Source: Ancylobacter aquaticus (lineage in GTDB: Bacteria; Pseudomonadota; Alphaproteobacteria; Rhizobiales; Xanthobacteraceae). From it: a stretch of 64,000 nucleotides of DNA. A program made the translations under genes and the position numbers. How positions within the stretch are numbered: the stretch's first letter is position 1; every line of letters starts with the position of its first letter. Location of the stretch: NCBI RefSeq assembly GCF_004339465.1, contig NZ_SMFY01000003.1:495344-559343 (forward strand), given 5' to 3'. A model generated the notes under the pieces. That model saw nothing but the letters and a program-made list of their open reading frames with translations, made no database searches and was not told where the DNA came from. This document shows positions 1 to 9,901 of the stretch, in pieces.

Positions 1-1
1 G

Positions 2-163
2 CTTCTCAACTCGCCTCTCGACCTGATCACCGTCGAGATCCTGGCCAAGTGGATCCACCCCCGCCGCTTCGGCGCGCTCGATGTCGAGGGCACGGTGGCG
101 CAGGTCAATGAGCGCTTCCTCGCCGTGCCGGTCGAGGGGCCCAACTGGATCAGCCTCGACTGA
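2..163 (+). CDS. iron-siderophore ABC transporter substrate-binding protein, C-terminal fragment
   Basis: Only the last 53 codons are in the window; the frame is open from the left edge to a TGA at 161-163. The fragment contains a segment reading WIHPRRFGALDVEG and ends in NERFLAVPVEGPNWISLD, which resembles the C-termini of periplasmic FepB/FecB-type binding proteins. Such proteins deliver ferric siderophores to an inner-membrane ABC permease. The neighbours support this: the enterobactin-type genes follow on the same strand, and a FecCD permease and ATPase lie at 10-12 kb. The assignment rests on tail resemblance and context, because the ligand-binding lobes lie outside the window. Confidence 0.65.
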   Translation, partial: LLNSPLDLITVEILAKWIHPRRFGALDVEGTVAQVNERFLAVPVEGPNWISLD

Positions 164-227
164 CGGGGCGCCCGCCGGGGGCGACCACCGTCCCGGATAT
201 CCCGACATCACTCAACGGAGACACGTC

Positions 228-1403
228 ATGCCGATCGACGCGACCTTTGCCCGGCCCAGCCTGCGATCCCGCGCCCTCGCCCGGGCCGCCCTTGCCCGCG
301 TCACTTTAGCTTCTGTCGCGCTGGTCGGCCTCGCCGGGGCGGCGCTGGCCGACCCGGAATTCGTGACATCGGTGAAGCCCGGCGCGGGACTGTACGAACT
401 GGTTTTCAGCGCGCCGATGAACCGCGTCTATGTCGCCGCCGCCGGCGGCCGCGGGGCGACCGAGACCTTCATCTACGCGCTTGACCCGGCAACGCTGGAG
501 ACCAAGGAGACCATCGCGCTCGGCGACGACCCGGTGTTCGGCCTCGGCGTCAACAACACCACGAAGACGCTCTACGGCACCCAGACCCGCGACGGCTCGC
601 TGGCGGTGATCGACCTCGCCACCGGCAAGGTGGTCGCCAAGATCGCCAAGGGCGAGAAGGCGCATGTGCGCGAGGTCGTGGTCGATGAGGCGGCCAACCG
701 CGCCTATGTCACCGTGACCGGCCGGCGCGACACGCCCTCCTCGGTGTGGATTGTCGACGGTGCCAAGAAGGAAATCGTCGACACGATCGACAATCTGCCG
801 GGCTCCGTGACCGGCATCTCGCTGGACGCCAAGGGCAAGCGCCTCTTCCTCTCCGCCATGGAGAGCAACGAGGTTCATGTTGTCGACCTCGCCAGCAAGA
901 AGGTGACGAGCTTCCCCTCGGGCGGCGAAGGGGCGATCAACCTCGCCTATGACGCCTCCGGCGACCAGGTGTTCGTGGCCAACCAGGGTTCCGGCGAGGT
1001 CACGGTGCTTGACGCCAAGGATGGCAAGATCATCAAGGAAATCCCCACCGGCGCCGGCGCGCTCAGCCTCGCGATCGACCCACAGCGCAGCCTGCTCTAT
1101 GTCACCAACCGCCAGGCCGGCTTCACCTCGCTGGTCGACACCAAGACCCTGGAGCCGGTTGCCAATGTCGTCACCGGCTCGATGCCGCAGACCGTGGCGG
1201 TGGATGTCGCGACGGGCAATGCCTATGTCTCGAACAAGCTGAAGTCTGCCGGCCGCCCGCCGCGTCCCGCGACGCCGCCCGCGGGTGCCGCCGCTGCCCC
1301 GGGCGCCCAGCCGACGGGTGGTCCCGCTGCGGAGGCGCCCCGCGCGCGCCCGGTGCCGATGGTCGACCCCTATGGTGACACCGTCACCCTGATCAAGCCC
1401 TGA
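228..1403 (+). CDS. secreted YncE-like beta-propeller protein
   Basis: A 391-residue protein. The ATG at 228 is chosen because GGAG lies 8 bases upstream and the N-terminus then becomes a signal peptide ending near AGAALA-DPEF; the frame stays open further upstream but lacks signal features. The mature part has regularly spaced blades of the type VYVAAAGG, LYGTQTRDGSLAVIDLATGKVV and VFVANQGSGEVTVLD, as in YncE/YVTN seven-bladed propellers. A proline/alanine-rich insert (residues about 342-378) interrupts the last blade. It follows the binding-protein gene by 64 bases and precedes entC by 25, so it is probably in the siderophore operon. E. coli yncE is known to be Fur-regulated; a role here in iron uptake is inference. 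Confidence 0.8.
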   Translation: MPIDATFARPSLRSRALARAALARVTLASVALVGLAGAALADPEFVTSVKPGAGLYELVFSAPMNRVYVAAAGGRGATETFIYALDPATLETKETIALGDDPVFGLGVNNTTKTLYGTQTRDGSLAVIDLATGKVVAKIAKGEKAHVREVVVDEAANRAYVTVTGRRDTPSSVWIVDGAKKEIVDTIDNLPGSVTGISLDAKGKRLFLSAMESNEVHVVDLASKKVTSFPSGGEGAINLAYDASGDQVFVANQGSGEVTVLDAKDGKIIKEIPTGAGALSLAIDPQRSLLYVTNRQAGFTSLVDTKTLEPVANVVTGSMPQTVAVDVATGNAYVSNKLKSAGRPPRPATPPAGAAAAPGAQPTGGPAAEAPRARPVPMVDPYGDTVTLIKP

Positions 1404-1428
1404 GCCGCAGCGCCGGAGCCCCGCCGTC

Positions 1429-2697
1429 ATGACGGCTTCCCACGGAGCGATGCGTCGGCGTGCGGGCGCGGCGATGGCGGTGGCGGACGAGGCGGCGAGG
1501 GCCGCCGGGTTCGCTGCCGGCGCGTCGCCCTCGTTCGCGCCGGCGGCCGACATGGCTTTCGTGCTCGCCGGCGCCGACGAGACGCTGGTGGCGCGGGGCG
1601 TGCTCGGGTGCATTGCCGAGGGGCCCGGATCGCTCGGCGAGCGGGTGCGGCTTCTGCTGGCGGAAGGGGAGGGGCCGGACCTCGTGGTCGGGGCGCTGCC
1701 GTTCCGCGCGGACGCGCCACCTCATCTCTATCGTCCGGCCGCACTTTCGCGTCGTCCCGGCCTTGTCGACCTTGCCGCCGCCTCGCCCTCGCCGGGCCGG
1801 GCCGGAACCCTCCGCTCGCCGCGCTGGCAGGTGGCGCCGGAGCCGACGCTGGCCGCCTACGAGGCCGCTGTCGCCGGGGCGCTGGCGCGGATGGCGCAAG
1901 GCGGGGAGGGACTGCGCAAGATCGTTCTCTCGCGCAGCCTGAAGATCACCGCCGACCGCCCGCTCGACGCGACGGCGCTTCTGCGCGCACTGGCGCGGGA
2001 TGAGAGCGTTGTTGCCTTCTGCGTGCCTCTGCCGTCTCCTGGGGCGCCGCGTGCGCTGGTGGGGGCGACGCCGGAACGGCTGGTGTCGAAGCGCGGAATG
2101 GCCGTCACCTCGCACCCGCTGGCGGGTTCGTCGCGCCGGGCCCGCGACGCCGGGGCCGACCGCGCGGCGGCGCAGGCGCTGCTCGGTTCCGAAAAAGACC
2201 GGCGCGAGCATCGCGAGGTGGTGGAGGCCATTCTCGACCAGCTGGCGCCGCACTGCGCGGAACTCGCCGCGCCCAGCGAGCCGGAACTGACGTCGACCGC
2301 CAGCATGTGGCACCTCGGCACGCCGATTGCCGGGCGGCTGCGCGACGATTCGCTTTCCGCGCTCGACCTCGCGCTGCTGCTGCACCCCACCCCAGCCGTC
2401 TGCGGCACCCCCCGCCTGCCGGCCGCCCGCGCCATCGCCGAACTGGAGGGTTATGAGCGCGGCTTCTATGCCGGCGCCGTCGGCTGGTGCGACGCTTCCG
2501 GCGATGGCGACTGGCACGTGGCGATCCGCTGCGCCGAGCTTGCCGGGCGCGAGGCACGGCTCTATGCCGGCGCCGGCATCGTCGCCGGTTCCGACCCGGC
2601 GGCGGAGGGCGAGGAGACCTCGGCCAAGTTCGCCGCCCTGCTCACCGCGCTCGGCATCGACGAACAGGGCCGGGCGTTGGAGGAGGAGACGGCGTGA
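1429..2697 (+). CDS. entC: isochorismate synthase
   Basis: A 422-residue chorismate-utilising enzyme that converts chorismate to isochorismate, the first step toward 2,3-dihydroxybenzoate (DHB). The C-terminal two thirds carry the family motifs: a catalytic lysine in [12 protein letters not shown] (K164), [20 protein letters not shown], the metal-site region [22 protein letters not shown], and the terminal [19 protein letters not shown] whose glutamates coordinate Mg. The first 100 residues are less conserved, as usual. It is first in a translationally coupled set and overlaps entE by 4 bases. EntC is preferred over MenF or a salicylate synthase because the DHB-specific genes entB, entA and entE follow directly. 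Confidence 0.93.
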   Translation: MTASHGAMRRRAGAAMAVADEAARAAGFAAGASPSFAPAADMAFVLAGADETLVARGVLGCIAEGPGSLGERVRLLLAEGEGPDLVVGALPFRADAPPHLYRPAALSRRPGLVDLAAASPSPGRAGTLRSPRWQVAPEPTLAAYEAAVAGALARMAQGGEGLRKIVLSRSLKITADRPLDATALLRALARDESVVAFCVPLPSPGAPRALVGATPERLVSKRGMAVTSHPLAGSSRRARDAGADRAAAQALLGSEKDRREHREVVEAILDQLAPHCAELAAPSEPELTSTASMWHLGTPIAGRLRDDSLSALDLALLLHPTPAVCGTPRLPAARAIAELEGYERGFYAGAVGWCDASGDGDWHVAIRCAELAGREARLYAGAGIVAGSDPAAEGEETSAKFAALLTALGIDEQGRALEEETA

Positions 2698-4319
2698 GAC
2701 CGCTCGAACAGATCTGGCCGGCCGAATTCGCCGCGCGCTACCGCGAAGAGGGCTATTGGCGGGGAGAGACCTTCACCTCTTTCCTGCGCGCGCGCGCCGC
2801 CGCGATGCCGGACCGCCTCGCCGTGGTCGGCGGCGAGAGGCGCTGGAGCTTTGCCGAGCTGGAGGCGCGCGCCGAACGCCTCGCGCGCGGGCTGCTGGCG
2901 CTGGGGTTGCGCCCGGGTGACCGGGTGGTGGTGCAGTTGCCCAACATTCCCGAATTCCTCTCCGTGGTGTTCGGCCTGTTCCGCGCCCGGCTGATCCCGG
3001 TCTATGCGCTGCCGGCGCATCGCAGCGTCGAGATCGTCCACTTCGCCCGCACGGCGCAGGCGCGCGGCTACATCGTCGCGGACCGGCATGACGGCTTCGA
3101 CTACCGCGCGCTGGCGGAAGAGGTGCGCGGCGAGGTGCCGGAGCTTGCCCATGTCGTGGTGGTGGGCGAGGCGGGGCCGTTCGTCGCGCTCGACGCGCTG
3201 CCCGACGGCGATGCGGCCACGCTTCCGGGGGATGCCGACCCCTCCGAGGTGGCCTTCCTGCAGATCTCCGGGGGCTCGACGGGTCTCTCAAAGCTGATCC
3301 CGCGCACCCATGACGACTACATCTATTCGTTCCGCGCCAGTGCCGAGATCTGCGGGCTCGACGCTTCGAGCGTCTATCTCGCGGCGTTGCCGGTGGCGCA
3401 TAATTTTCCCATGAGTTCGCCCGGCGTTTTCGGTGCGCTTTATGCGGGTTCGCGCGTGGTGCTCGCGCCTTCGCCGAGCCCAGAAGCGGCCTTTCCGCTG
3501 ATCGCCCGCGAGGGCGTGACGATGACCGGGCTGGTGCCGCCGTTGGCGCTGCTGTGGCTGCAGGCGGCGCCGACGACGCCGCACGACCTCTCCTCGCTGC
3601 AGGTGCTGCAGGTGGGAGGGGCGAAGTTCCTGCCCGAATCCGCCCGCCGGGTGCGCCCCGTGCTGGGCTGTACGCTGCAGCAGGTGTTCGGCATGGCCGA
3701 GGGGCTGGTGAACTACACGAGGCTCGACGACCCCGAGGAGGTCATCGTCACCACGCAGGGGCGGCCGATCAGCCCGGATGACGAGGTGCTGATCCTCGAC
3801 GATGAGGGCGTGCCGGTGCCGGAGGGCGAGGCGGGCAATTTGCTGACGCGCGGGCCCTACACGATCCGCGCCTATCACGCCAATGACGGCGCCAATGCCC
3901 GCGCCTTCACGCCCGACGGCTTCTACCGCACCGGCGACGTGGTGAAGCGCACGGCCGAGGGCTACCTCGTGGTGCAGGGGCGGGCGGGCGACCATATCAA
4001 CCGCGCGGGCGAGAAGATTTCCGCCGAGGAGATCGAGGATCATCTGCTCGGCCACGCCAGCGTGTTCGACGCCGCCGTGGTCTCGCTGCCCGACGATTTC
4101 CTCGGGGAGCGTTCCTGCGCCTTCATCATCGCGCAGGGCGAGAGGCCCAAGGCGGCGGCACTGAAAGCGTGGATGCGCAGTCGCGGACTGGCCGACTTCA
4201 AGGTGCCGGACCAGATCGTGTTCGTCGATGCCTTCGAGACCACGGCGGTCGGCAAGGTGTCGCGCAAGGAGCTGCGCGCCAGTCTGCGCCGGCGTTTTCT
4301 CGCGCAAATGGAGGGCTGA
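2694..4319 (+). CDS. entE: 2,3-dihydroxybenzoate-AMP ligase
   Basis: A 541-residue aryl-acid adenylating enzyme that activates DHB with ATP and loads it on the aryl carrier protein. The GTG at 2694 is chosen: it overlaps the entC stop as GTGA and has GGAGGAG just upstream; the frame is open further back only as entC shadow. Core motifs are [15 protein letters not shown] (about residue 190), the substrate-pocket segment [12 protein letters not shown] that matches EntE/DhbE (His-Asn contact the DHB ring), [11 protein letters not shown], the acceptor segment DGFYRTGD and the C-terminal lysine in [11 protein letters not shown]. Its length is close to E. coli EntE. The next gene starts on the base after the stop. 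Confidence 0.95.
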   Translation: MRPLEQIWPAEFAARYREEGYWRGETFTSFLRARAAAMPDRLAVVGGERRWSFAELEARAERLARGLLALGLRPGDRVVVQLPNIPEFLSVVFGLFRARLIPVYALPAHRSVEIVHFARTAQARGYIVADRHDGFDYRALAEEVRGEVPELAHVVVVGEAGPFVALDALPDGDAATLPGDADPSEVAFLQISGGSTGLSKLIPRTHDDYIYSFRASAEICGLDASSVYLAALPVAHNFPMSSPGVFGALYAGSRVVLAPSPSPEAAFPLIAREGVTMTGLVPPLALLWLQAAPTTPHDLSSLQVLQVGGAKFLPESARRVRPVLGCTLQQVFGMAEGLVNYTRLDDPEEVIVTTQGRPISPDDEVLILDDEGVPVPEGEAGNLLTRGPYTIRAYHANDGANARAFTPDGFYRTGDVVKRTAEGYLVVQGRAGDHINRAGEKISAEEIEDHLLGHASVFDAAVVSLPDDFLGERSCAFIIAQGERPKAAALKAWMRSRGLADFKVPDQIVFVDAFETTAVGKVSRKELRASLRRRFLAQMEG

Positions 4320-4961
4320 ATGAGCGCGAAAGGGCTGCCGACGATTGCCCCCTATGCGCTGCCGGGCGCGAATGATCTCCCGGCGCCTCGCGCGCCGTGG
4401 AAACTGGAGCGCGACCGCGCGGCGCTGCTGGTCCACGACATGCAGAACTATTTCCTGCGCCCCTTCGCGCCCGATGCCTCCCCGCTCGCCCCTGTCGTCG
4501 CCAATATCGCCGCGCTGGCGCAGGCCGCGCGCAAGGCGGGCGTGCCGGTGTTCTACACCGCGCAGGAGGGCGACCAGGACCGGCGCGACCGGGGGCTGCA
4601 GGCAGATTTGTGGGGCCCCGGCATGAGCGGCGCGGCCGAGCATCAGCCGATCCTTGCCGCGCTGGCGCCGCAGCCGGGCGACAAGGTGCTGGTGAAGCAC
4701 CGCTACAGCGCCTTCCAGCGCTCGAATCTTGAGACGCTGCTTCGCGCGCGCGGGCGAGACCAGCTCATCATCACGGGTGTCTACGCCCATATCGGCTGCA
4801 CACTGACGGCGGCCGATGCCTTCATGCGCGACATCGAGCCGTTCATGGTAGCCGACGCGCTGGCGGATTTCTCCCGCGTGAAGCACGACCTCGCCCTTTC
4901 CTATGTCGCCGACACATGCGGCGTGCCTGTGATGACCGCGCGCATTCTGGAGGCGCTGTGA
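4320..4961 (+). CDS. entB: isochorismatase (EntB N-terminal part only)
   Basis: A 213-residue isochorismate lyase that hydrolyses isochorismate to 2,3-dihydro-2,3-dihydroxybenzoate. It has the signature LLVHDMQNYFLRPF with the catalytic aspartate, the KHRYSAFQRSNLETLL segment, and GVYAHIGCTLTAADAFMRDI followed by PFMVADALADFS, almost identical to EntB. E. coli EntB is about 285 residues with a C-terminal aryl carrier domain; this protein ends where that domain would begin. The missing domain is encoded by the next gene, whose ATG overlaps this TGA by one base. The start is the base after the entE stop. Confidence 0.94.
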   Translation: MSAKGLPTIAPYALPGANDLPAPRAPWKLERDRAALLVHDMQNYFLRPFAPDASPLAPVVANIAALAQAARKAGVPVFYTAQEGDQDRRDRGLQADLWGPGMSGAAEHQPILAALAPQPGDKVLVKHRYSAFQRSNLETLLRARGRDQLIITGVYAHIGCTLTAADAFMRDIEPFMVADALADFSRVKHDLALSYVADTCGVPVMTARILEAL

Positions 4962-5245
4962 TGGCGATCGAGCCCGGAGACATCCGCCGTATCGTCACCC
5001 AAGCCGCGCCGGTGACGCGCGCGACGATGCGGGCCGACATCGCGAAAATGCTGCATGAGGACCCCGAGGAGATCGGCGGCGGCGACAGCCTCATCGACCT
5101 CGGCCTCGATTCCATGCGGGCGATGAATCTGGTGCTGAAATGGAGCGAAGGCGGGTTGGCGCTCGACTTCGCCGAATTCGCCGAGAGCCCGACGCTGGAC
5201 AGCTGGTGGGCGCTGGTCGAGGCGCGCCAAAGCATGCGTGGCTGA
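4961..5245 (+). CDS. free-standing aryl carrier protein for DHB
   Basis: A 94-residue acyl-carrier-like protein. The phosphopantetheine site is the serine of LIDLGLDSMRAM (about residues 43-53), set in a helical bundle as in aryl carrier proteins. In E. coli this domain is the C-terminus of EntB; here it is a separate gene starting at an ATG that overlaps the isochorismatase stop by one base and running 8 bases into the synthetase gene. It should receive DHB from EntE and present it to the condensation domain of the synthetase. No phosphopantetheinyl transferase is visible in the window, so priming must come from elsewhere. Stand-alone aryl carriers are known in other pathways (for example VibB-like splits). 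Confidence 0.88.
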   Translation: MAIEPGDIRRIVTQAAPVTRATMRADIAKMLHEDPEEIGGGDSLIDLGLDSMRAMNLVLKWSEGGLALDFAEFAESPTLDSWWALVEARQSMRG

Positions 5246-8200
5246 TCCGATGGACGCGGCGCATCCGCTCACCGAGGCGCAATCGGGCCTGTGGTACGCG
5301 CAACGGCTCGACCCCTCGAATCCGCTGTTCAATACCGGCCAGTCCATCGACATGACCGGGCCGCTCGACCGCGAGGCTTTCGCGGTCGCGCTGGCGCAGG
5401 CGGTGGGGGAGGCCGACGCGCTGGCGCTGCGCCTGATCGACACGCCCGGCGGGCCGATGCAGGTGATCGACCCGGCGCATCGCCCGGTGCTGGAGGTGAT
5501 CGACCTCTCGCGGAAGACGGACCCGCTGGCGGCCGCGCAGGCCGCGATCGCCCGCGACATGGCGACCCCGATCGACCCGGCGCGCGACCCCCTCGCCGCC
5601 GAGCGGCTGTTCGTGCTGGGGCAGGAGCGGCACATCTGGCAGCAGCGCATCCACCATCTCGCCATAGACGGCTACGGGATGATCCTGCTCACCCAGCGCG
5701 TGGCGGAGCTTTACAATGCCCGCCGGCGCGGCACCGCGCCGGGGCCGGCATTACCCGGAATCAGCGTCGCCTTCGCCGAAGACGCGACCTATCGCGCCTC
5801 TGACAAGCGCGCGACGGACGGCGCCTATTGGCGCGCGCTGTTCGCCGACGCCCCCGACGTGGCGAGCCTTGCGCCCGGAATTCCGGCGAGCGCGGCGACT
5901 TTTCACCGCCGCGCGGTGGAAATCGACGCCGCCGCCTTCGCGCGCCTGCGGGAAACAGCCGAGCGCACGGCGATCCCGTGGCCGGACGTGGTGACGGCGC
6001 TGGCCGCCGCCTATGTCGGGCGGCACACCGGCACGCCCGAGGTGATCGTCGGCGTGCCGTTCATGGCGCGGCTGGGTAGCGCCGCGGCGCGGGTGCCGGC
6101 GATGCTGATGAACGTGCTGCCGCTGCGCGTCGACGTGGCGGGGGACGGCGATCTCGACACCTATCTCGGCGCGGTGGCGAAGAGCCTCACCCGCGCCCGC
6201 CGGCACGGGCGCTACCGCTCCGAGCAGCTGCGCCGCGATCTCAGGCGGGTCGGCGGCCAGAGGCGGCTGCACGGGCCGCTGATCAATCTGCTGCCCTTCG
6301 ACGAGACGCCGCGCTTTGACGGGCTGACCAACCGGCTGGAGGTGCTGTCGACCGGGCCGGTGGAGGACATCACCTTCACCTTCCGCCTGCACGGCACCGA
6401 CGGGCTGCGGCTGGAGGTGGACGCCAACCCGGACCTCTACGCCGTTGAAACCGTCGAGGCGCACACGGCCCGGCTCGCGCATTTCATCGCGGCGGCAAGC
6501 GCGGCCGGGAGCCTTGCCGATGTGGCGACGGCAACGCCGGAGGAGGCGCACCGGCACCTGCTCACGCTCAACGCCACCGACCACGCCGTGCCGGACACGA
6601 CGCTGGCGGCGCTGATCGAGGCGCAGATGCGGGCGACGCCGCAGGCGCCAGCGCTGCGCTTCGCCGGCCAGACGATGGACTATGCGACGCTCGACGCCCG
6701 TAGCCGGGCGCTGGCGGAACGCCTTGTGGCGGCGGGCGAGGGCGGCATCGTCGCGGTGGCGCTGCCGCGTTCCTTCGATCTGGTGGTGGCGCTGGTCGCG
6801 GTGCTGCGGGCGGGGCTCGCCTATCTCCCGCTGGATCTTGCGCAGCCGGATGCGCGGCTCGCCCGAATTCTGGCCTCGGCGCAGCCGCGCCTTGTGCTGG
6901 CGTTGGCCGGGGACAGTCCCCGTTTCGCCGGCAAGGCGGAGGTGGCGGCGCCCGATAGCTGGCCCGACGCGCCCGCCGGCACGCCGCTCGCCGGCCCGGC
7001 ACCGGAGGATGCGGCCTATGTGATCTACACCTCCGGTTCCACCGGCGAGCCGAAGGGCGTGGTGATCGAGCATCGCGCCATCGTCAACCGGCTGGTTTGG
7101 ATGCGGGCGCAGTACGGCTTCACCCCCACCGACCGCATTTTGCAGAAGACGCCGGCGACCTTCGACGTCTCGGTGTGGGAGTTCTTCCTGCCGCTGATAT
7201 CAGGCGCCTGCCTTGTCATCGCCCCGCCCGACGCCCACCGTGACCCGCTGGCGCTGGCGCGGATCATTGCCGAGGAGGCGATAACGACCGCGCATTTCGT
7301 GCCCTCGATGCTGGCGGCCTTTCTCGCCGAGCCGGCGGCGCAGGGGCTCGCGCTGGCCCGCGTGTTCTGCTCCGGCGAGGAATTGCCGGCGGACCTGCGC
7401 GACCGATTCCACCGCACGCTCCGCGCCGAACTGCACAATCTCTATGGGCCGACCGAGGCGGCGGTGGATGTGAGCTATTGGCCGGCCGGCGCGGATGATA
7501 CCTCGCGCCCTGTGCCGATCGGCTTCCCGGTGTGGAACACGCGGCTCTATGTGCTCGACGCGCGGGGCCGGCCGCAGCCCCCCGACGTGCCGGGGCACCT
7601 GTTCCTCGGCGGCGTGCAGCTGGCGCGCGGCTATCTCGGCCGCGACGACCTCACCACGGAGCGCTTTCTTCCCGACCCGTTCCGGCCGGGCGAGCGGATC
7701 TATGCCACAGGCGATCTCGCTCTGTGGCGGCCGGACGGGGCGGTGGTGTTTCTCGGCCGCTCCGACCATCAGGTGAAGATACGCGGGCTGCGGATCGAGC
7801 TTGGCGAGATCGAGGCGGCGGCGATGGACAGCGGCCTCGTGCGCCAGTGCGCCGTCCTCGCGCGCGAGGACCGGGGCGCGACCCGCCTCATTGCCTATGT
7901 CGTGGCCGAACCGGGCGCCGACCTTTCCACGCTGAAGGCCGGGATTGCCGCCCGCGTGCCGGACCACATGGTGCCGGCGGCGATCCTCGCGCTGGACGAG
8001 CTGCCGGTGAACGCCAATGGCAAGCTCGACCGCAATGCGCTGCCGGCGCCGGATTTTGCCGGTTCCGGCAACCGTGCGCCGGTCACGCCGGCCGAGCGGA
8101 AGGTGGCAGAGCTGTTCGCCGCGCAGCTGCAGCTCGACGCACCGGCGATGGCGGAGGATGATTTTTTCGCGCTGGGCGGGGATTCGCTCAGTGCCGTCGC

Positions 8201-9143
8201 GCTGCTGCTGCGCGTGCGCGAGGCTTTCGGGCGCGATCCCGGCCTCGGCGCGCTGTTCGCCCGGCCGACCGTGGAAGGCTTCGCTCGCCTGCTGGAAGCC
8301 GAAGCGCCGGCGGAGGATCTCGGCCTCGCGCCGCTCATCGCTCTGGTTGAGGGCGCGCCTGACCTGCCGCCGCTGTTCGTCATCCATCCCGCCGGCGGTA
8401 TTTCCTGGTGCTATGGGCGGCTGGCGCGGGCGCTCGCCCCGCGCCGCACGGTCTATGGCGTGCAGGCACCGGCACTGGCGCCGGGCGTGCCGCCGCCGGA
8501 AAGTCTGGAGGCGCTGGCGGCGGACTATGTCGCGCGGCTGCGCGCTGTCCGTCCCGAGGGGCCCTATCATCTGCTCGGCTGGTCGGTCGGCGGCATCCTC
8601 GCCCAGGCGATGGCGGTGCGGCTCGCCGATACCGGCCAGAAGGTGGGGATCGTGGCGATGCTCGATTCCTACCCCTGCGATGTCTGGCGCGGCGAGCCGG
8701 ACCCGGGCGAAGCGGGTGCGCTGAAGGCGCTGCTCGCAATCGCCGGCCATGACCCCGACCGGCTGCCGGCGCTGGCGCTGAACCGCGCCAGTGTGCTCGC
8801 CTTCCTGCGCGCCTCCGACAGCCCGCTCGGGCAGCTGCCGGACGCGGCGCTGGACGGCGTCGTGCGGGTGGTGGCGGGCAACAACCGGCTGGTGCGCGGG
8901 CATTTCCACCGCCGCTATGAAGGGCCGGTCCTGCATTTCCGTGCCGCGCTGGACCATGCGGGGCGTGACCTCTCGCCCGCCATGTGGGCGCCCTATGCGG
9001 CGGCGGTCGAGGTGATCGAGGTGCCGAGCCTGCATGCCCATCTCACCGGGCCGGAGGCGGTGCAGGCGATCGCCCCCGTGCTGGGGAAGGCGTTGGTGGC
9101 GGCGGAGAAAAGGGAGGCAGCGACATGCGCGACAGCGGGTTGA
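5238..9143 (+). CDS. entF: EntF-type nonribosomal peptide synthetase (C-A-PCP-TE), serine-activating
   Basis: A 1301-residue single module, close to E. coli EntF in length. Condensation domain, residues about 8-430, has HHLAIDG at 139-145. Adenylation domain, about 460-940, has YTSGSTGEPKG at 597 and LYGPTEAAVD at 735. The pocket residues read D643, V644, W647, H686, F710, S712, L735, V743, D744, K929, which is the known serine code DVWHFSLVDK. The carrier domain has LGGDSLSAV with the pantetheine serine at 983. The thioesterase has GWSVGG (S1116), D1143 and H1266 as a likely triad. Predicted role: join DHB to serine and cyclise the product. GTG 5238 and ATG 5250 are both possible starts; neither has a clear ribosome site, so coupling to the carrier gene is likely. 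Confidence 0.95.
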   Translation: MADPMDAAHPLTEAQSGLWYAQRLDPSNPLFNTGQSIDMTGPLDREAFAVALAQAVGEADALALRLIDTPGGPMQVIDPAHRPVLEVIDLSRKTDPLAAAQAAIARDMATPIDPARDPLAAERLFVLGQERHIWQQRIHHLAIDGYGMILLTQRVAELYNARRRGTAPGPALPGISVAFAEDATYRASDKRATDGAYWRALFADAPDVASLAPGIPASAATFHRRAVEIDAAAFARLRETAERTAIPWPDVVTALAAAYVGRHTGTPEVIVGVPFMARLGSAAARVPAMLMNVLPLRVDVAGDGDLDTYLGAVAKSLTRARRHGRYRSEQLRRDLRRVGGQRRLHGPLINLLPFDETPRFDGLTNRLEVLSTGPVEDITFTFRLHGTDGLRLEVDANPDLYAVETVEAHTARLAHFIAAASAAGSLADVATATPEEAHRHLLTLNATDHAVPDTTLAALIEAQMRATPQAPALRFAGQTMDYATLDARSRALAERLVAAGEGGIVAVALPRSFDLVVALVAVLRAGLAYLPLDLAQPDARLARILASAQPRLVLALAGDSPRFAGKAEVAAPDSWPDAPAGTPLAGPAPEDAAYVIYTSGSTGEPKGVVIEHRAIVNRLVWMRAQYGFTPTDRILQKTPATFDVSVWEFFLPLISGACLVIAPPDAHRDPLALARIIAEEAITTAHFVPSMLAAFLAEPAAQGLALARVFCSGEELPADLRDRFHRTLRAELHNLYGPTEAAVDVSYWPAGADDTSRPVPIGFPVWNTRLYVLDARGRPQPPDVPGHLFLGGVQLARGYLGRDDLTTERFLPDPFRPGERIYATGDLALWRPDGAVVFLGRSDHQVKIRGLRIELGEIEAAAMDSGLVRQCAVLAREDRGATRLIAYVVAEPGADLSTLKAGIAARVPDHMVPAAILALDELPVNANGKLDRNALPAPDFAGSGNRAPVTPAERKVAELFAAQLQLDAPAMAEDDFFALGGDSLSAVALLLRVREAFGRDPGLGALFARPTVEGFARLLEAEAPAEDLGLAPLIALVEGAPDLPPLFVIHPAGGISWCYGRLARALAPRRTVYGVQAPALAPGVPPPESLEALAADYVARLRAVRPEGPYHLLGWSVGGILAQAMAVRLADTGQKVGIVAMLDSYPCDVWRGEPDPGEAGALKALLAIAGHDPDRLPALALNRASVLAFLRASDSPLGQLPDAALDGVVRVVAGNNRLVRGHFHRRYEGPVLHFRAALDHAGRDLSPAMWAPYAAAVEVIEVPSLHAHLTGPEAVQAIAPVLGKALVAAEKREAATCATAG

Positions 9144-9901
9144 ACGGCAAGGTCGCGCTGGTGACGGGCGCGGCCGGCGGCATCGGCATGGCGCTTGTGC
9201 GCCAGCTCGCGGCGGAGGGCGTGCGCGTCGTCGCCACCGACCGCGAGGCGGTGGGGCCGGAGGCGCTGGCGGAAGAGCTGGGCGCCGCCGTCGTTCCGGC
9301 CTCGCTCGACGTGCGCTCCACCGAGGCGGTGGACGCGCTGGTGGCGTGGATCGAGCGGGAGATCGGCCCCATCGACCTGCTCGCCCATGTGGCGGGGGTG
9401 CTGTCCTATGAGCCGGTGGTGAGCCTTTCCGACGCCGAGTGGGAGCGGGTGCTGGATATCAACGCGACCGGCGTGTTCCGGGTGGCACGGGCGGTGGCGC
9501 GGGTGATGCAGCCGCGACAGCGCGGGGCGATGGTGGTGGTGTCGTCCAATGCCGCCGGCATTCCGCGCCACGCCATGGCGGCCTATGCCGCCTCCAAGGC
9601 GGCGGCGACCATGTTCACCCGCTGCCTCGGGCTGGAACTGGCGCCGCACGGCATACGCTGCAACATCGTCGCCCCCGGCTCGACACTAACCCCGATGCAG
9701 ACCGGCATGTGGGCGGACGAGCACGGCGCGGCCCGGGTGATCGCCGGCACGCCGGAAACCTTCAAGGCCGGGATCCCCTTGGGAAAACTGGCGAACCCGG
9801 ACGATGTCGCCGACGCCGTGCTGTTTTTGCTCTCCGACCGCGCCGGCCATGTCACCATGGCCGATCTCTATGTCGATGGCGGCGCCACGCTGCGGGGGTG
9901 A
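9125..9901 (+). CDS. entA: 2,3-dihydro-2,3-dihydroxybenzoate dehydrogenase
   Basis: A 258-residue short-chain dehydrogenase that oxidises 2,3-dihydro-DHB to 2,3-dihydroxybenzoate with NAD. Visible are the nucleotide loop TGAAGGIG near the N-terminus, the catalytic serine in VVVSSNAAG, the YAASK catalytic pair (Y154, K158) and [14 protein letters not shown], which is typical of EntA. The ATG at 9125 lies inside the end of entF (19-base overlap) and has GGGAGG about 8 bases upstream. The C-terminal [12 protein letters not shown] is the usual family end. It is last in the operon and is followed at once by a strong hairpin. Confidence 0.93.
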   Translation: MRDSGLNGKVALVTGAAGGIGMALVRQLAAEGVRVVATDREAVGPEALAEELGAAVVPASLDVRSTEAVDALVAWIEREIGPIDLLAHVAGVLSYEPVVSLSDAEWERVLDINATGVFRVARAVARVMQPRQRGAMVVVSSNAAGIPRHAMAAYAASKAAATMFTRCLGLELAPHGIRCNIVAPGSTLTPMQTGMWADEHGAARVIAGTPETFKAGIPLGKLANPDDVADAVLFLLSDRAGHVTMADLYVDGGATLRG

